In this document: one piece after another, positions 1-9,502 of the stretch
Layout of the letters: each line of letters opens with the position of its first letter
Position numbering within the stretch: position 1 is the first letter of the stretch
Origin: Corynebacterium kroppenstedtii DSM 44385
GTDB lineage: Bacteria; Actinomycetota; Actinomycetes; Mycobacteriales; Mycobacteriaceae
Length of the DNA: 64,000 nt
Direction: 5' to 3'
NCBI RefSeq assembly: GCF_000023145.1
Contig: NC_012704.1
Span: 2,232,001-2,296,000, forward strand
Notes under the pieces: model-generated
Seen by the model: only the letters and a program-made list of their open reading frames with translations
What the model was told of the DNA's origin: nothing
Databases searched by the model: none
Program-made: the position numbers and the translations under genes

Positions 1-273
1 GTCGTCGGAGTTGGTGGCGGAGCGCACCGCGGACGTGGCGAAGGGGATCATGTCATCGCAACCGAACGTTTCGGCCAGGTCGGAGGCCTCTTTGACCCCT
101 TTGACGAGCTTGTGGCGGCCTTTCGAGTTCAACTCGCCATGCTTATTAATGTGCTCCATGAGCCGCATGGTGGTTTTCCAGTCGCTCATCGCCGACGGTT
201 GACCACCCTGACGGGCATCAACCACCACGAGATGAACGGTGTTGCTTCCTACGTCTAGTACACCGAGTCGCAC
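1..273 (-). CDS. ppx: Exopolyphosphatase, Ppx/GppA family (3' part outside window)
   Basis: The minus strand opens with a GTG at 271-273 and translates as VRLGVLDVGSNTVHLVVVDA, followed by a region containing MRLMEHINKHGEL and FATSAVRSATNSDD before leaving the window at base 1. The D-x-G-S-N-T near the N-terminus is the phosphate-binding hallmark of the ASKHA-fold Ppx/GppA family, which hydrolyses polyphosphate or pppGpp. About 91 codons are visible, roughly the first 30% of a typical protein. Its place beyond regX3-senX3 matches the ppx gene found there in mycobacteria and corynebacteria, which fits a phosphate-metabolism role. No strong ribosome site precedes the GTG. The enzyme could be specific for polyphosphate or for pppGpp; the sequence does not decide. 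Confidence 0.85.
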   Translation of the reverse strand, partial: MRLGVLDVGSNTVHLVVVDARQGGQPSAMSDWKTTMRLMEHINKHGELNSKGRHKLVKGVKEASDLAETFGCDDMIPFATSAVRSATNSDD

Positions 274-346
274 GGAACACAACTGTATCAGTGCGATAAA
301 CGAACCAACGTGGGTGGCGGCGGAGTGACGCAGCCCGCTCGGTTAC

Positions 347-808
347 TTAGTCCTTCTCAGGCAGGCCGCCAGCCCACAGTGCAGCAGCGATCAATCCCGG
401 CTGTCCGAAGAGACGCAGGAGACGTTTGCCGTCGGTATCCAAGTTAAAACCGCCGTTCTTTTCGGCGTACTGCCCCACATTGCCCGGGAAAATAGCAATG
501 TAGAAAGCAGCCAATGCAACCCCCACTTTGCGGCGCTCCTTGGGCAAAGCTAACAGGCTCAGGCCAAGGCCAATTTCTGCCAAACCAGAGCCGACGACGA
601 CCGAGTCCTCAGAGAACGGAGCCCAGGACGGGACCTGGTCCTGGAACGTTTTACGGTTCCACGCGAGGTGCGACACACCCGCCATCGTCATAAATCCACC
701 GAGAGCGAGCCGCGTAACCTTCTGGGAAACTGGCTCTTTTTTAGGCGCATGCCCTGCGTATAGCTTCTTTGCGCGGGACAGTCGACGCTGAAGTGATTTC
801 TTAGTCAT
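347..808 (-). CDS. DoxX-like membrane protein
   Basis: This 153-aa protein has a basic N-terminus rich in Lys and Arg, then about four hydrophobic segments, for example LALGGFMTMAGVSHLAW, VVVGSGLAEIGLGLSLLAL and VALAAFYIAIFPGNVGQY. Size and topology fit the DoxX/DoxD-like family of small integral membrane proteins, whose exact role is mostly unknown. The reading frame extends to 838, but the ATG at 806-808 is preceded by AAGGAG at good spacing, so that start is chosen. It lies downstream of and in the same direction as the genes further right, but is separated from them by a plus-strand lipoprotein gene, so it is probably transcribed alone or with ppx. No enzymatic motif is visible. Confidence 0.7.
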   Translation of the reverse strand: MTKKSLQRRLSRAKKLYAGHAPKKEPVSQKVTRLALGGFMTMAGVSHLAWNRKTFQDQVPSWAPFSEDSVVVGSGLAEIGLGLSLLALPKERRKVGVALAAFYIAIFPGNVGQYAEKNGGFNLDTDGKRLLRLFGQPGLIAAALWAGGLPEKD

Positions 809-991
809 GATGGCTCCTTCGCTGGGCCAAAAACTCATTGGCCGGTAAACGTTTTACCCATCATACGTCCGTCGAAACACCGCGACAGATCCGCGAAGTG
901 ACACGAAACAAAAGAACGAAATATAAGAACCGACCGCAAGGTAATCTGCATAATGTCAGAAATATCTATGGTGAAGGGTGAGCTTAAGCCG

Positions 992-1654
992 ATGGGTGAC
1001 ATGACGAGAAGTAGAAAATACGTTTCCCTCCTCAGTGTTATGCCTGTGGTCGGCCTTTGCCTGTCCGGGTGCGACCAGGGCAGTGACGAAACGTTCCAAA
1101 GCTCACGATCAGCAGTTTCCCCGTCGGGAACCTCATCGTCGAGTCCCCGCGCCGCATCAAGCAACCACACGAACATTCGGCCTTCTCTCGACTCCCAGGC
1201 AGAGGCCGATCGCCATACCGATGGCGACGCCACCGAGAGTGACCGTCGTCGGCAAGAGGACGCACCATCCACATTGAATGGGACGAGCAATTACATCCCC
1301 AATCCCAATCAAATCGGCGGATATTGCGGCACAACCTACGACGGGGATGAGATTAAGGCAGAGGCGAAAACATCCTGCGGTTTTGCAGGAGCAATATTCA
1401 CCTCCGCGATGCAACAGACCTACTCCAAGTGGACTCCTGACCCGACTGTGACTCCCATAATGCGCGCTGACTTCACACAAAAAAGCCCGACGACGGGACA
1501 GGAATACACCGTCGTCTGCATTATCAGCACCGCGCAGGACACCCTTTCCTGTCGTGAAAAAATCAGCGCCACCGGGAATGATTACGGCAGTTTCAAGGTT
1601 GATTACCACTATGGCCCTGCCGGAACCTTTGGCCCACGAGTCAGTAAGAAATAG
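992..1654 (+). CDS. Putative secreted lipoprotein of unknown function
   Basis: The protein starts with a short basic stretch (MTRSRKYVS), a hydrophobic core and the lipobox L-S-G-C, so it is predicted to be lipid-anchored on the outer face of the membrane. The mature part begins with a long Ser/Asp/Arg-rich, low-complexity region of about 90 residues. A compact C-terminal domain of about 110 residues follows, with Cys pairs (GYCGTTYDG, TSCGFAGAIF, VVCIISTAQDTLSC) that could form disulfides. The linker-plus-small-domain layout is common among actinobacterial substrate-binding or cell-wall lipoproteins, but I do not recognise the family. In-frame ATGs at 953, 968, 992 and 1001 are all possible; 992 or 1001 gives the most normal signal peptide. 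A strong hairpin terminator follows the gene. Confidence 0.6.
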   Translation: MGDMTRSRKYVSLLSVMPVVGLCLSGCDQGSDETFQSSRSAVSPSGTSSSSPRAASSNHTNIRPSLDSQAEADRHTDGDATESDRRRQEDAPSTLNGTSNYIPNPNQIGGYCGTTYDGDEIKAEAKTSCGFAGAIFTSAMQQTYSKWTPDPTVTPIMRADFTQKSPTTGQEYTVVCIISTAQDTLSCREKISATGNDYGSFKVDYHYGPAGTFGPRVSKK

Positions 1655-1701
1655 GTGCTCCTGGATGAGCAGGAATCACCTGCATATTAAAAAGAAATTC
1701 T

Positions 1702-1732
1702 GGTCTCGAGCAGCAGCTCGAGGCCGTTTTTC
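1702..1732 (+). terminator. Rho-independent terminator after the lipoprotein gene
   Basis: GGTCTCGAGC (1702-1711) pairs with GCTCGAGGCC (1716-1725) around a four-base AGCA loop, giving ten pairs including one G-T. GTTTTT follows directly. It lies 48 bases after the lipoprotein stop on the plus strand. Confidence 0.85.
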
Positions 1733-1798
1733 GTTTCAAGGAAGAGTTTATCTTCAGTCGTATAACCCCGTATTACGTTTGGGTTCAACCGTCGCTAG

Positions 1799-2872
<1,074 letters not shown>

Positions 2873-2909
2873 AAACCGCGCGGCACCACCCCGCTAAAAC
2901 TCCACATCC

Positions 2910-3596
2910 TTACTCAAATTTGTATCCCAGCCCGCGGACAGTGATCAGATGGTGCGGGTGCGAGGGGTCATCCTCCACCTTGGACCGCAACCGCTTCACG
3001 TGAACATCCAGCGTTTTCGTGTCCCCCACGTAGTCCAGCCCCCACACACGGTCAATCAACTGGCCACGGGTCAGCACGCGCCCCTCATTCCGCATCAGGT
3101 ATTCCAGCAGGTCAAATTCCTTCAAGGGCATGCTGATCTCTTTGCCGTCCACCCATACCGAGTGGCGTTCAACGTCCATCCGGACGTTCCCGACCTCAAG
3201 AATTTCGTCGTCAAACTGATCAGGCCCAGAGGTCCCGCGGCCACGTCGAAGGACCGCCCGAATTCTCGCGATCAGTTCGCGGGCCGAATACGGTTTCGTG
3301 ACGTAATCGTCGGCACCCAGCTCCAAGCCAACGATTTTGTCCATCTCCGTATCCCGTGCCGTGACCATAATGATCGGCACGGTGGAGCTTTGCCTCAGTT
3401 TTTTACAGACTTCAGTGCCGGACATCCCCGGGAGCATGAGGTCGAGGAGAACAATGCTGATCTCGTGCTGGCTGAACTCACGCAGACCCGTGGGCCCGTC
3501 CGGGGCGATGATGACATCGAATCCTTCCTTGCGCAGGAGGAATGCAAGCGGCTCGGATAACGTTTCCTGATCTTCGACAATAAGAACACTAGTCAT
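2910..3596 (-). CDS. regX3: Response regulator RegX3 (OmpR/PhoB type)
   Basis: This 228-aa transcription factor has a receiver domain with phospho-acceptor D52 in IVLLDLMLPGMSG and a C-terminal winged-helix DNA-binding domain with the motif LTRGQLIDRVWG and the terminal RGLGYKFE typical of OmpR/PhoB. Its partner kinase SenX3 is immediately upstream, and the genes overlap by eight bases (regX3 ATG 3594-3596, senX3 stop 3589-3591), so translation is probably coupled. SenX3-RegX3 is the known phosphate-starvation system of mycobacteria. The nearby ppx gene agrees with that role, although in Corynebacterium PhoSR may share it. A longer reading frame reaches 3680, but only the ATG at 3596 starts at the conserved MTSVLIVEDQ. 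Confidence 0.93.
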   Translation of the reverse strand: MTSVLIVEDQETLSEPLAFLLRKEGFDVIIAPDGPTGLREFSQHEISIVLLDLMLPGMSGTEVCKKLRQSSTVPIIMVTARDTEMDKIVGLELGADDYVTKPYSARELIARIRAVLRRGRGTSGPDQFDDEILEVGNVRMDVERHSVWVDGKEISMPLKEFDLLEYLMRNEGRVLTRGQLIDRVWGLDYVGDTKTLDVHVKRLRSKVEDDPSHPHHLITVRGLGYKFE

Positions 3597-4848
3597 GCGT
3601 CGGGAGCTCCAAAGTGAATGTTGATCCGGTTTCCGGCTTACTCCATAGCTTAATGTCGCCGTCGTGGTTTGCTGCCACATGCTTCACGATCGCCAGGCCC
3701 AAACCTGTACCCCCAGTTCGTCGGGACCGTGCCTTGTCGACGCGAAAGAACCGCTCGAAAACTCGCTTTTGGTCTTCGGGGGCGATGCCAATTCCGCGGT
3801 CTGTCACCCGAACATCCACGACGTCCCGCCCTTTGTCGGGATCAGAGAGCACTTCCCTGGTGACGGTGACCGGCGTTGCTTCCGGCGAGTAGTTAATGGC
3901 GTTCATGATTAGGTTGCTTACCGCGGTGACCAGCGAGTTCGTGTCCCCTAGCACGGTGGCTCCGCAGGGAGCGTCGGTGGAAAGTGAGATGTCGTGCGCT
4001 TCTGCGGCAAATCGGCATCGTTCAACTGCTTCGTCAACCATATCGTCGATGCTCAGGACTTCGAAGTCAGGTAATGGTTCCGCGCCTTGTAGCTTGGTTA
4101 AAGAGATTAGTTCGGTGATCAATTGACCCAGTCTTTGGGTTTCTTTCATTACTTTTCCGCCGAAATATTCGACAGAATCGGGATCATCTTTCGCTTCAAG
4201 CAGCGCTTCCACCATCAATGACACTGCTCCGACCGGCGATTTCAATTCATGCGACACATTCGCAACGAAATCCCTCCGCGCAGTTTCCATGCGCACATTT
4301 TCTGAATCATCAATCGCATAAATCACGATGAAGCGATTGTCACTGTCAGACAGTAGGCGGACGGCAGCTTTTACCGAAAAAATGGGGCGCTCGCGGGTCT
4401 CCCGAGCGGACCGCTCCGGGCGGAACACGATCTCACGCGGCTCACCATCCGCGAAAACCTTCAGCGCTGCTCCCCACGCCGCCCGGTTAATGTGCGTCTT
4501 ATCCACAATGCCCAGAACTCGGGAGGCATCGTTAGCTAGCACAATGTCTTCATGCTTATCGACGACGACCACCGCGATGGGTGAATTATCGACGGCCACG
4601 TTGAGCACGTCGGCGTAGGTCACCAGCTTGCTCGGCGCCTTCGCCTTGGCCTGGCGCGATGGCGAAGCTGATTTCTGAACCCGGGCCGTCGGTTCGCGGC
4701 CGGGCGTTTCCCCACCTGGGCGGGGTTTCAGGCGTGGGTGGAGTAACTGCACGCCAGAGAGAACACGGTGCAATTTGGCCACTGTGAACCCAATGGCTCC
4801 CCCGACGAACACACTGACTGCGATGATGATGCCGATTGTCGCGGACAC
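3589..4848 (-). CDS. senX3: Sensor histidine kinase SenX3
   Basis: This 419-aa membrane kinase has a hydrophobic N-terminal segment at about residues 4-24, then a basic linker. A PAS domain spans about 75-180 (NSPIAVVVVDKHEDIVLAND). The HisKA phospho-acceptor is H200 in VANVSHELKSPVGAV. The HATPase domain has N-box MNAINYSPEA, G1 DRGIGIAPEDQ and G2 GGTGLGLAIVKHV. It phosphorylates RegX3. The start is a GTG (4846-4848) without an obvious ribosome site; no better candidate lies nearby. It follows gpmA by 72 bases on the same strand, the usual gpmA-senX3-regX3 order. Unlike mycobacterial SenX3, only one clear transmembrane helix is seen here. Confidence 0.92.
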   Translation of the reverse strand: MSATIGIIIAVSVFVGGAIGFTVAKLHRVLSGVQLLHPRLKPRPGGETPGREPTARVQKSASPSRQAKAKAPSKLVTYADVLNVAVDNSPIAVVVVDKHEDIVLANDASRVLGIVDKTHINRAAWGAALKVFADGEPREIVFRPERSARETRERPIFSVKAAVRLLSDSDNRFIVIYAIDDSENVRMETARRDFVANVSHELKSPVGAVSLMVEALLEAKDDPDSVEYFGGKVMKETQRLGQLITELISLTKLQGAEPLPDFEVLSIDDMVDEAVERCRFAAEAHDISLSTDAPCGATVLGDTNSLVTAVSNLIMNAINYSPEATPVTVTREVLSDPDKGRDVVDVRVTDRGIGIAPEDQKRVFERFFRVDKARSRRTGGTGLGLAIVKHVAANHDGDIKLWSKPETGSTFTLELPTHD

Positions 4849-4920
4849 ATCATTAAGCGTAGTCGGTCACGCGGGGCGGGCTCCCCCATGCCTCACAACC
4901 CCACGGCGAAAGGCCCGGTT

Positions 4921-5667
4921 TTACTTCGAGCCCTGGTTAGCGACGGCTGCAGCTCCAGCGGCAGCAGCCTCCGGATCCAAGTAGGTTCCGCCGGGGTTAA
5001 CAACGGAGCCGTCCTCGGCGATCTCGTAGACCAGCGGAATACCGGTCGGGATGTTCAGGCCGGCGATGTCGTCGTCGGAAATGTTGTCCAGGTGCTTGAC
5101 CAGCGCACGCAGGGAATTACCGTGAGCGGCGATCAGGACCGTCTGCCCCTTCTGTGCGCGCGGGAGGATTTCTTCCTTGAAGTACGGGACGAAGCGAGCG
5201 ACGACGTCCTTCAGGCACTCCGTCTTCGGGACCGAGTCCAGGTTGGCGTAGCGCGGGTCGTCGGACTGCGAGTACTCCGCACCGTCCTCGAGCTCTGGCG
5301 GGCGGGTGTCGTAGGAACGACGCCATGCCATGAACTTTTCGTTACCGTATTTTTCCTTGGTATCGGCTTTGTTCAGGCCCTGCAGCGCACCGTAGTGACG
5401 CTCGTTCAGGCGCCAGTCGCGGATGACCGGGATCCACAGCCGGTCGGCAGCATTGAGGGCAATATCAGCGGTGCGGATAGCCCGTCGTAACAGGGAGGTG
5501 TAGAGCACCTCGGGGTGAAGGCCCTTTTCCTTGATGAGCTCGCCACCGCGCTTGGCTTCTGCCTCGCCCTTTTCAGTGAGATCAACATCGACCCAACCCG
5601 TGAACTGGTTGGTGGAATTCCACTGGCTCTGGCCATGACGAAGAAGAATAAGTTTTCCGTTACTCAT
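4921..5667 (-). CDS. gpmA: 2,3-bisphosphoglycerate-dependent phosphoglycerate mutase
   Basis: This 248-aa cytosolic glycolytic enzyme interconverts 3- and 2-phosphoglycerate through a phosphohistidine. The catalytic motif [10 protein letters not shown] lies at residues 8-17, with the second histidine in [11 protein letters not shown] and the substrate residues in [11 protein letters not shown] and [15 protein letters not shown]. Length and motifs match dPGMs throughout. A short Ala-rich tail ([16 protein letters not shown]) extends the C-terminus. It is followed by senX3 on the same strand and preceded by the YbjN-like gene, an arrangement conserved in Corynebacteriales. The start ATG at 5667 gives the expected [12 protein letters not shown]. 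Confidence 0.95.
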   Translation of the reverse strand: MSNGKLILLRHGQSQWNSTNQFTGWVDVDLTEKGEAEAKRGGELIKEKGLHPEVLYTSLLRRAIRTADIALNAADRLWIPVIRDWRLNERHYGALQGLNKADTKEKYGNEKFMAWRRSYDTRPPELEDGAEYSQSDDPRYANLDSVPKTECLKDVVARFVPYFKEEILPRAQKGQTVLIAAHGNSLRALVKHLDNISDDDIAGLNIPTGIPLVYEIAEDGSVVNPGGTYLDPEAAAAGAAAVANQGSK

Positions 5668-5761
5668 GCCCTCTATCGTGCCACGAATGGCAACACCTTG
5701 CCTAGTGTGCCTGGATTATGCCCAGCGCACGGGCGGCGGCTACTCGTCGGCGACGTAACAG

Positions 5762-6253
5762 CTACTCGTCGGCTGGCCGGAGGGCCTCGAAGGCTTCCAG
5801 GTTTCTGGTGGATTCACCGCGGCTTAACCGCCACGCCCATTCTTTGCGGATGGATTCCTCAAACCCCATCTCAAGCATCCGGTTGAAGTCGTTATCCGCG
5901 CGGTCCAGGAGCTGCCCCAAGGCCCGGTCCAGGTTCTGCGGGGTCAGATTCGCTGGCAGGTATCCGGCCAGGTAGATGTCGTTATTCGCGTCGAGCGTGT
6001 AAGCAACACCGAATGTTTTGTTGTTCTTCTGCAACAGGAACCGGTACACGTCGGCCTGCTTTTCCTCGACGGCACGGCACACGAAGGCTTCAATGCGAAG
6101 GTAATTGTGGCCAGGGATCAGCAGCGCAACGGTTTTCAGCCGCCTGGTACCCGGCAGGATAACGGCCACAAAGTCTTTGCCCTCGGGGGCGTCGTAATCA
6201 ATATCGTCCTCGTCGAGGAGTGCGATCAGGTCGTTCTTGGTCATACTCCCCAT
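5762..6253 (-). CDS. YbjN-domain protein
   Basis: This 163-aa soluble protein has the fold signature of the YbjN family (type III chaperone-like): alternating acidic helices and strands such as NDLIALLDEDDIDYD, YLRIEAFVCRAVEEKQADVYRFLL and LDANNDIYLAGYLPANLT. Homologues in this exact place, between mshA and gpmA, are conserved in mycobacteria (Rv0487-like). The biochemical role is not established; the family is thought to act as a protein-interaction or sensory module. The first ATG (6253) has AGAGG upstream at usable spacing. A second in-frame ATG three codons on has a GGGAG too close to serve. It sits 8 bases downstream of mshA, so the two are probably co-transcribed. Confidence 0.8.
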   Translation of the reverse strand: MGSMTKNDLIALLDEDDIDYDAPEGKDFVAVILPGTRRLKTVALLIPGHNYLRIEAFVCRAVEEKQADVYRFLLQKNNKTFGVAYTLDANNDIYLAGYLPANLTPQNLDRALGQLLDRADNDFNRMLEMGFEESIRKEWAWRLSRGESTRNLEAFEALRPADE

Positions 6254-6261
6254 TGTGGCCT

Positions 6262-7551
6262 CTATGACGCCCCGGCGCGGTCACTTCCGCAACGAACGTG
6301 GGGGCCTTTCCGGATTGCGTCCTCATAGATATCGCTCAAGTGGCGCGCTGAGCTGGCCCACGAGAACCTGGAGGCGTGGTCGGTGGCGTTTTCGCCCATC
6401 GCGATTCGGCGGTCGTCGTCATCGCACAGGGATTGCAAGGCTGTGGCCCAATCGGCGGGGTCATGCCCGTCGACGAGGATTCCGCTGGTGCCGTCGTCGA
6501 TAGTAATGGGTAATCCACCGGCGCGCGCTGCGACGACGGGGGTGCCGGATGCTTGGGCTTCGACGGCGACGAGCCCGAACGATTCGTTGTAACTGGGGAT
6601 GGCGACGATGTCGGCGGCGCGGTAGACGCTGGCGAGGTCCTCTGGCGGGCGGGGTGCGAGGAATCGGACGATGGGGTCGATGCCGAGGTCCCGCGCGAGG
6701 TCTTCGAATTCGGTGGGGCGTGCGAGCCCGTTGCCGGATGGTCCGCCGCACATGAGGACGCGTAGTTCCTGGTCGGGGTGCTTTTTCATCATGTTGGCGA
6801 CGGCCCGCAGGAGAACTTGTGGCCCTTTCAATCGCTGCATGCGCCCGACAAAAGCGATGACCGTGGCGTGCAGGGGGACGCCGAGTTCGCGTCGGCTTCG
6901 TTCGGTTGCGCGGTCGGATCCGGGTGAGAATTGTGTGACATCGGCACCGGGGAGGACGACGTCGATGTGCTCGGGGTCGGCGTCGTAGTGGAAGACCAGG
7001 TTGTCTTTGCCTGCTTCAGTATTGACGACGAGCCGATCCGCGTTGTCCACGATTTGTTGTTCACAGATGCGGCGTGATTCTGGTTCGGGGCGGTCGCCCG
7101 TGGCCAGCGCACTGTTCTTCACCAGCGCGAGGGTGTGCGCGGTGTGAACCTGTGGGACTCGCCATAGATCGCGAAGAAGCCACCCCACCTGTCCGCTCAT
7201 CCAATAGTGTGAGTGGATGAGCGAGTAAGACACTTTTTCACATTGCGCGAATTCGATGATCCCGCTGGTAAAAGCGACCATTTGTGTGGGCAGTTCCTCT
7301 TTGCTGAGCCCCTCGTAGGGCCCGGCAATGATGTTAATGAGCCGCACATTCGGCGCGAGCTGCACGATTTTCCCTTGGCTGGAGCGTGTGGCGCGGGTGA
7401 AAATGTCAACCTCGTAGCCCAGTGCGCCGAGTTCTAATGAGGTGGATCGGATGTAGACGTTCATTCCTCCGGCATCACCAACCCCCGGCTGTTCAATGGG
7501 GGAGGTGTGCATCGAAATCACGGCGATCCGGCCGCGAGGTGTAGTGCTCAT
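6262..7551 (-). CDS. mshA: D-inositol-3-phosphate glycosyltransferase MshA (mycothiol biosynthesis)
   Basis: This 429-aa GT-B glycosyltransferase transfers GlcNAc from UDP-GlcNAc to inositol-3-phosphate, the first step of mycothiol synthesis. The N-terminal substrate loop is characteristic of Msh[21 protein letters not shown] at residues 12-31. The C-terminal GT4 domain carries [15 protein letters not shown] and the nucleotide-sugar motif [20 protein letters not shown]. The reading frame runs up to 7617, but the family starts at the M of [15 protein letters not shown] (7551), and the upstream codons include a tandem repeat that is probably non-coding. The last 20 residues ([16 protein letters not shown]) are poorly conserved. 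It heads the mshA-ybjN-gpmA-senX3-regX3 series. Confidence 0.93.
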   Translation of the reverse strand: MSTTPRGRIAVISMHTSPIEQPGVGDAGGMNVYIRSTSLELGALGYEVDIFTRATRSSQGKIVQLAPNVRLINIIAGPYEGLSKEELPTQMVAFTSGIIEFAQCEKVSYSLIHSHYWMSGQVGWLLRDLWRVPQVHTAHTLALVKNSALATGDRPEPESRRICEQQIVDNADRLVVNTEAGKDNLVFHYDADPEHIDVVLPGADVTQFSPGSDRATERSRRELGVPLHATVIAFVGRMQRLKGPQVLLRAVANMMKKHPDQELRVLMCGGPSGNGLARPTEFEDLARDLGIDPIVRFLAPRPPEDLASVYRAADIVAIPSYNESFGLVAVEAQASGTPVVAARAGGLPITIDDGTSGILVDGHDPADWATALQSLCDDDDRRIAMGENATDHASRFSWASSARHLSDIYEDAIRKGPHVRCGSDRAGAS

Positions 7552-7595
7552 GCTTTTAAGAGTGGATAAGATCGCTACACCGTGCAAGCGTCGCG

Positions 7596-7634
7596 TGGAC
7601 GCTCCGGCCTGGTGCATGGACGCTCCGGCCTGGT
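7596..7634. repeat. 18-bp tandem repeat in the mshA 5' leader
   Basis: TGGACGCTCCGGCCTGGT occurs at 7596-7613 and again at 7617-7634, a 21-base period. It lies between the mshA start and the divergent acyl-CoA ligase gene. It may be a simple slippage duplication or part of a binding site; nothing else distinguishes these. Confidence 0.7.
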
Positions 7635-7758
7635 CTGCGAAACTCTCCCACCCGTGATAGTTTTATCTATAAAAACTTTTATGTGAGCATGGTTAAGGTT
7701 AGGGTGAAAACTTACCTGAGTGTCCTCACACGAGATATCGATAACAGAAAGCACAGAC

Positions 7759-9474
7759 ATGGGAGCAACTGACGACAAAGCCTGGCTACAGTACTACCCC
7801 GATTGGACCGGCCACCAGCTGGATTATGAGGGCATGACACTGTCCACCATTTACCGCGACAACCTGGCTAAATTTGGCAACCGACCAGGCGTTTCCTTCT
7901 TCGGTGCCGAACAATCATGGAAAGATGTCGACCAAGAAGTACGACGGGCTGCCGCCGGGCTCTACGCGCTCGGGGTGCGTCGGGGTGACCGCGTCGCAAT
8001 CCTCATGCCCAACTGCCCCCAGCATGTCCACGCTTTCTTCGCTTGCATCATGTTGGGCGCGGTTCCCGTCGAGCACAACCCGCTCTACACCGCCCCAGAG
8101 CTGAAAGGCCCCTTCGCGGATCACGGTGCCCGCATCGCCATCGTGTGGGACAAGTCGGTGGGAATGGTCGAAACTCTCCGCAGGGACCCACACACCGCTC
8201 TTGACACCATCGTCTCGGTGGATATGACGAAGGCCATGCCCTTGCACTATCGCATCGCCCTCCGCATCCCGCTCCCGCCGCTGGCCACCATGCGGAACAA
8301 GCTCACGACCTCCGTCGACGGAACTGTGCCGTGGGAAACACTGGTGTCCGACGGTTTAGGTGGGGACGGCTCCACCATCGAACCCTATGAGGCGGATCCC
8401 GACGACCCCGCGCTGATTCTGTACACATCCGGGACGACTGGGGCGCCGAAGGGTGCTGAGCTCCGCCACCGGAACCTGGTGGCTAATGTCGTCCAAGGCA
8501 AGGCGTGGGTGCCCGATCTGCGCCCGGGCAAAGAAACGTTCCTTGTCGCTCTGCCCATGTTCCACGCCTATGGCATCACGATGAATATGCTGTTCGGCCC
8601 GTTTATTGGTGGCGCCAAGCTCATCTTGCTGCCCACTCCGGACATGAAACTGATCATGTCGATCATGAAGAAGCAGACGCCGACGTGGCTGCCCGGGGTG
8701 CCCACCCTGTATGGGCGCACCGCTCAGGAGGCCGCGGAGAAAGGTATCGACATCCACGGGGTGCGCAATTCGTTCTCGGGAGCGTCGTCGCTGCCCGTGT
8801 CCACCGTCGAAAAGTGGGAAGCTCTGACCAAGGGGCACCTGATCGAGGGCTACGGGCTGACGGAGACCTCTCCGATCATTGCCGGAAACCCCATGACCGA
8901 CGATCGACGCCCCGGGTACGTCGGCATTCCCTTCCCCGACACCATTATTCGGATTGCGGACAAAGATAATTTGGACCGCACCATGCCCGACGGTGAGGCC
9001 GGCGAGCTGCTGGTCAAAGGCCCACAGGTTTTCTCTGGCTACATCAATGCCCCCGAGGCCAACGCGAAGAGTTTCCACGACGGCTGGTACATCACCGGTG
9101 ACGTGGGAATTATGGAGCCCGACGGGTTCATTCGGTTGGTCGCGCGGACCAAGGAGATCATCATCACCGGTGGGTTTAACGTGTACCCGCAAGAGGTGGA
9201 GGACGTTCTGAACCAGCACCCCGACGTGGAGGATTCCACCGTAGTCGGCCTCCCGCGCGAGGATGGGTCAGAAACCGTTGTCGCTGCTATCAGCCTTGAG
9301 CCCGGCGCGGCCCTGGATCCGGAGGGTCTGAAGGATTACTGCCGGAAGTCTCTGGCCCGGTACAAGGTGCCCCGCACGTTCTACCACTTTGATGATCTGC
9401 CGCGGGATCAGATGGGCAAGATCCGCCGACGCGATGTCCGCGATGACATCATTGAGCGCTCGAAGCGGAATTAG
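7759..9474 (+). CDS. Long-chain fatty acid-CoA ligase (FadD type)
   Basis: This 571-aa ANL-superfamily enzyme activates a fatty acid with ATP to the acyl-adenylate and then the CoA thioester. The AMP-binding P-loop YTSGTTGAPKG is at about residues 221-231, EGYGLTETSP at about 363, the hinge region YITGDVGIMEPDGF at about 446 and the catalytic lysine in DQMGKIRRRD near 553. A GTG at 7720 is also in frame, but the ATG at 7759 gives the family-like beginning GATDDKAWLQYYP. The gene is divergent from mshA and convergent with murB. In a lipid-dependent corynebacterium it would feed exogenous or esterase-released fatty acids into CoA metabolism. Substrate chain length cannot be read from the sequence. 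Confidence 0.93.
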   Translation: MGATDDKAWLQYYPDWTGHQLDYEGMTLSTIYRDNLAKFGNRPGVSFFGAEQSWKDVDQEVRRAAAGLYALGVRRGDRVAILMPNCPQHVHAFFACIMLGAVPVEHNPLYTAPELKGPFADHGARIAIVWDKSVGMVETLRRDPHTALDTIVSVDMTKAMPLHYRIALRIPLPPLATMRNKLTTSVDGTVPWETLVSDGLGGDGSTIEPYEADPDDPALILYTSGTTGAPKGAELRHRNLVANVVQGKAWVPDLRPGKETFLVALPMFHAYGITMNMLFGPFIGGAKLILLPTPDMKLIMSIMKKQTPTWLPGVPTLYGRTAQEAAEKGIDIHGVRNSFSGASSLPVSTVEKWEALTKGHLIEGYGLTETSPIIAGNPMTDDRRPGYVGIPFPDTIIRIADKDNLDRTMPDGEAGELLVKGPQVFSGYINAPEANAKSFHDGWYITGDVGIMEPDGFIRLVARTKEIIITGGFNVYPQEVEDVLNQHPDVEDSTVVGLPREDGSETVVAAISLEPGAALDPEGLKDYCRKSLARYKVPRTFYHFDDLPRDQMGKIRRRDVRDDIIERSKRN

Positions 9475-9502
9475 CGGACGGGACTAACACCCCGCCGCGG
9501 CT

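Noticed and set aside
7688..7712. DtxR-box-like TAAGGTTAGG before the acyl-CoA ligase
   Set aside because: Only the left half fits the iron-repressor consensus; the right half does not.
8356..9219. 287-codon minus-strand frame inside the acyl-CoA ligase
   Set aside because: Antisense shadow; the plus-strand frame has all catalytic motifs.
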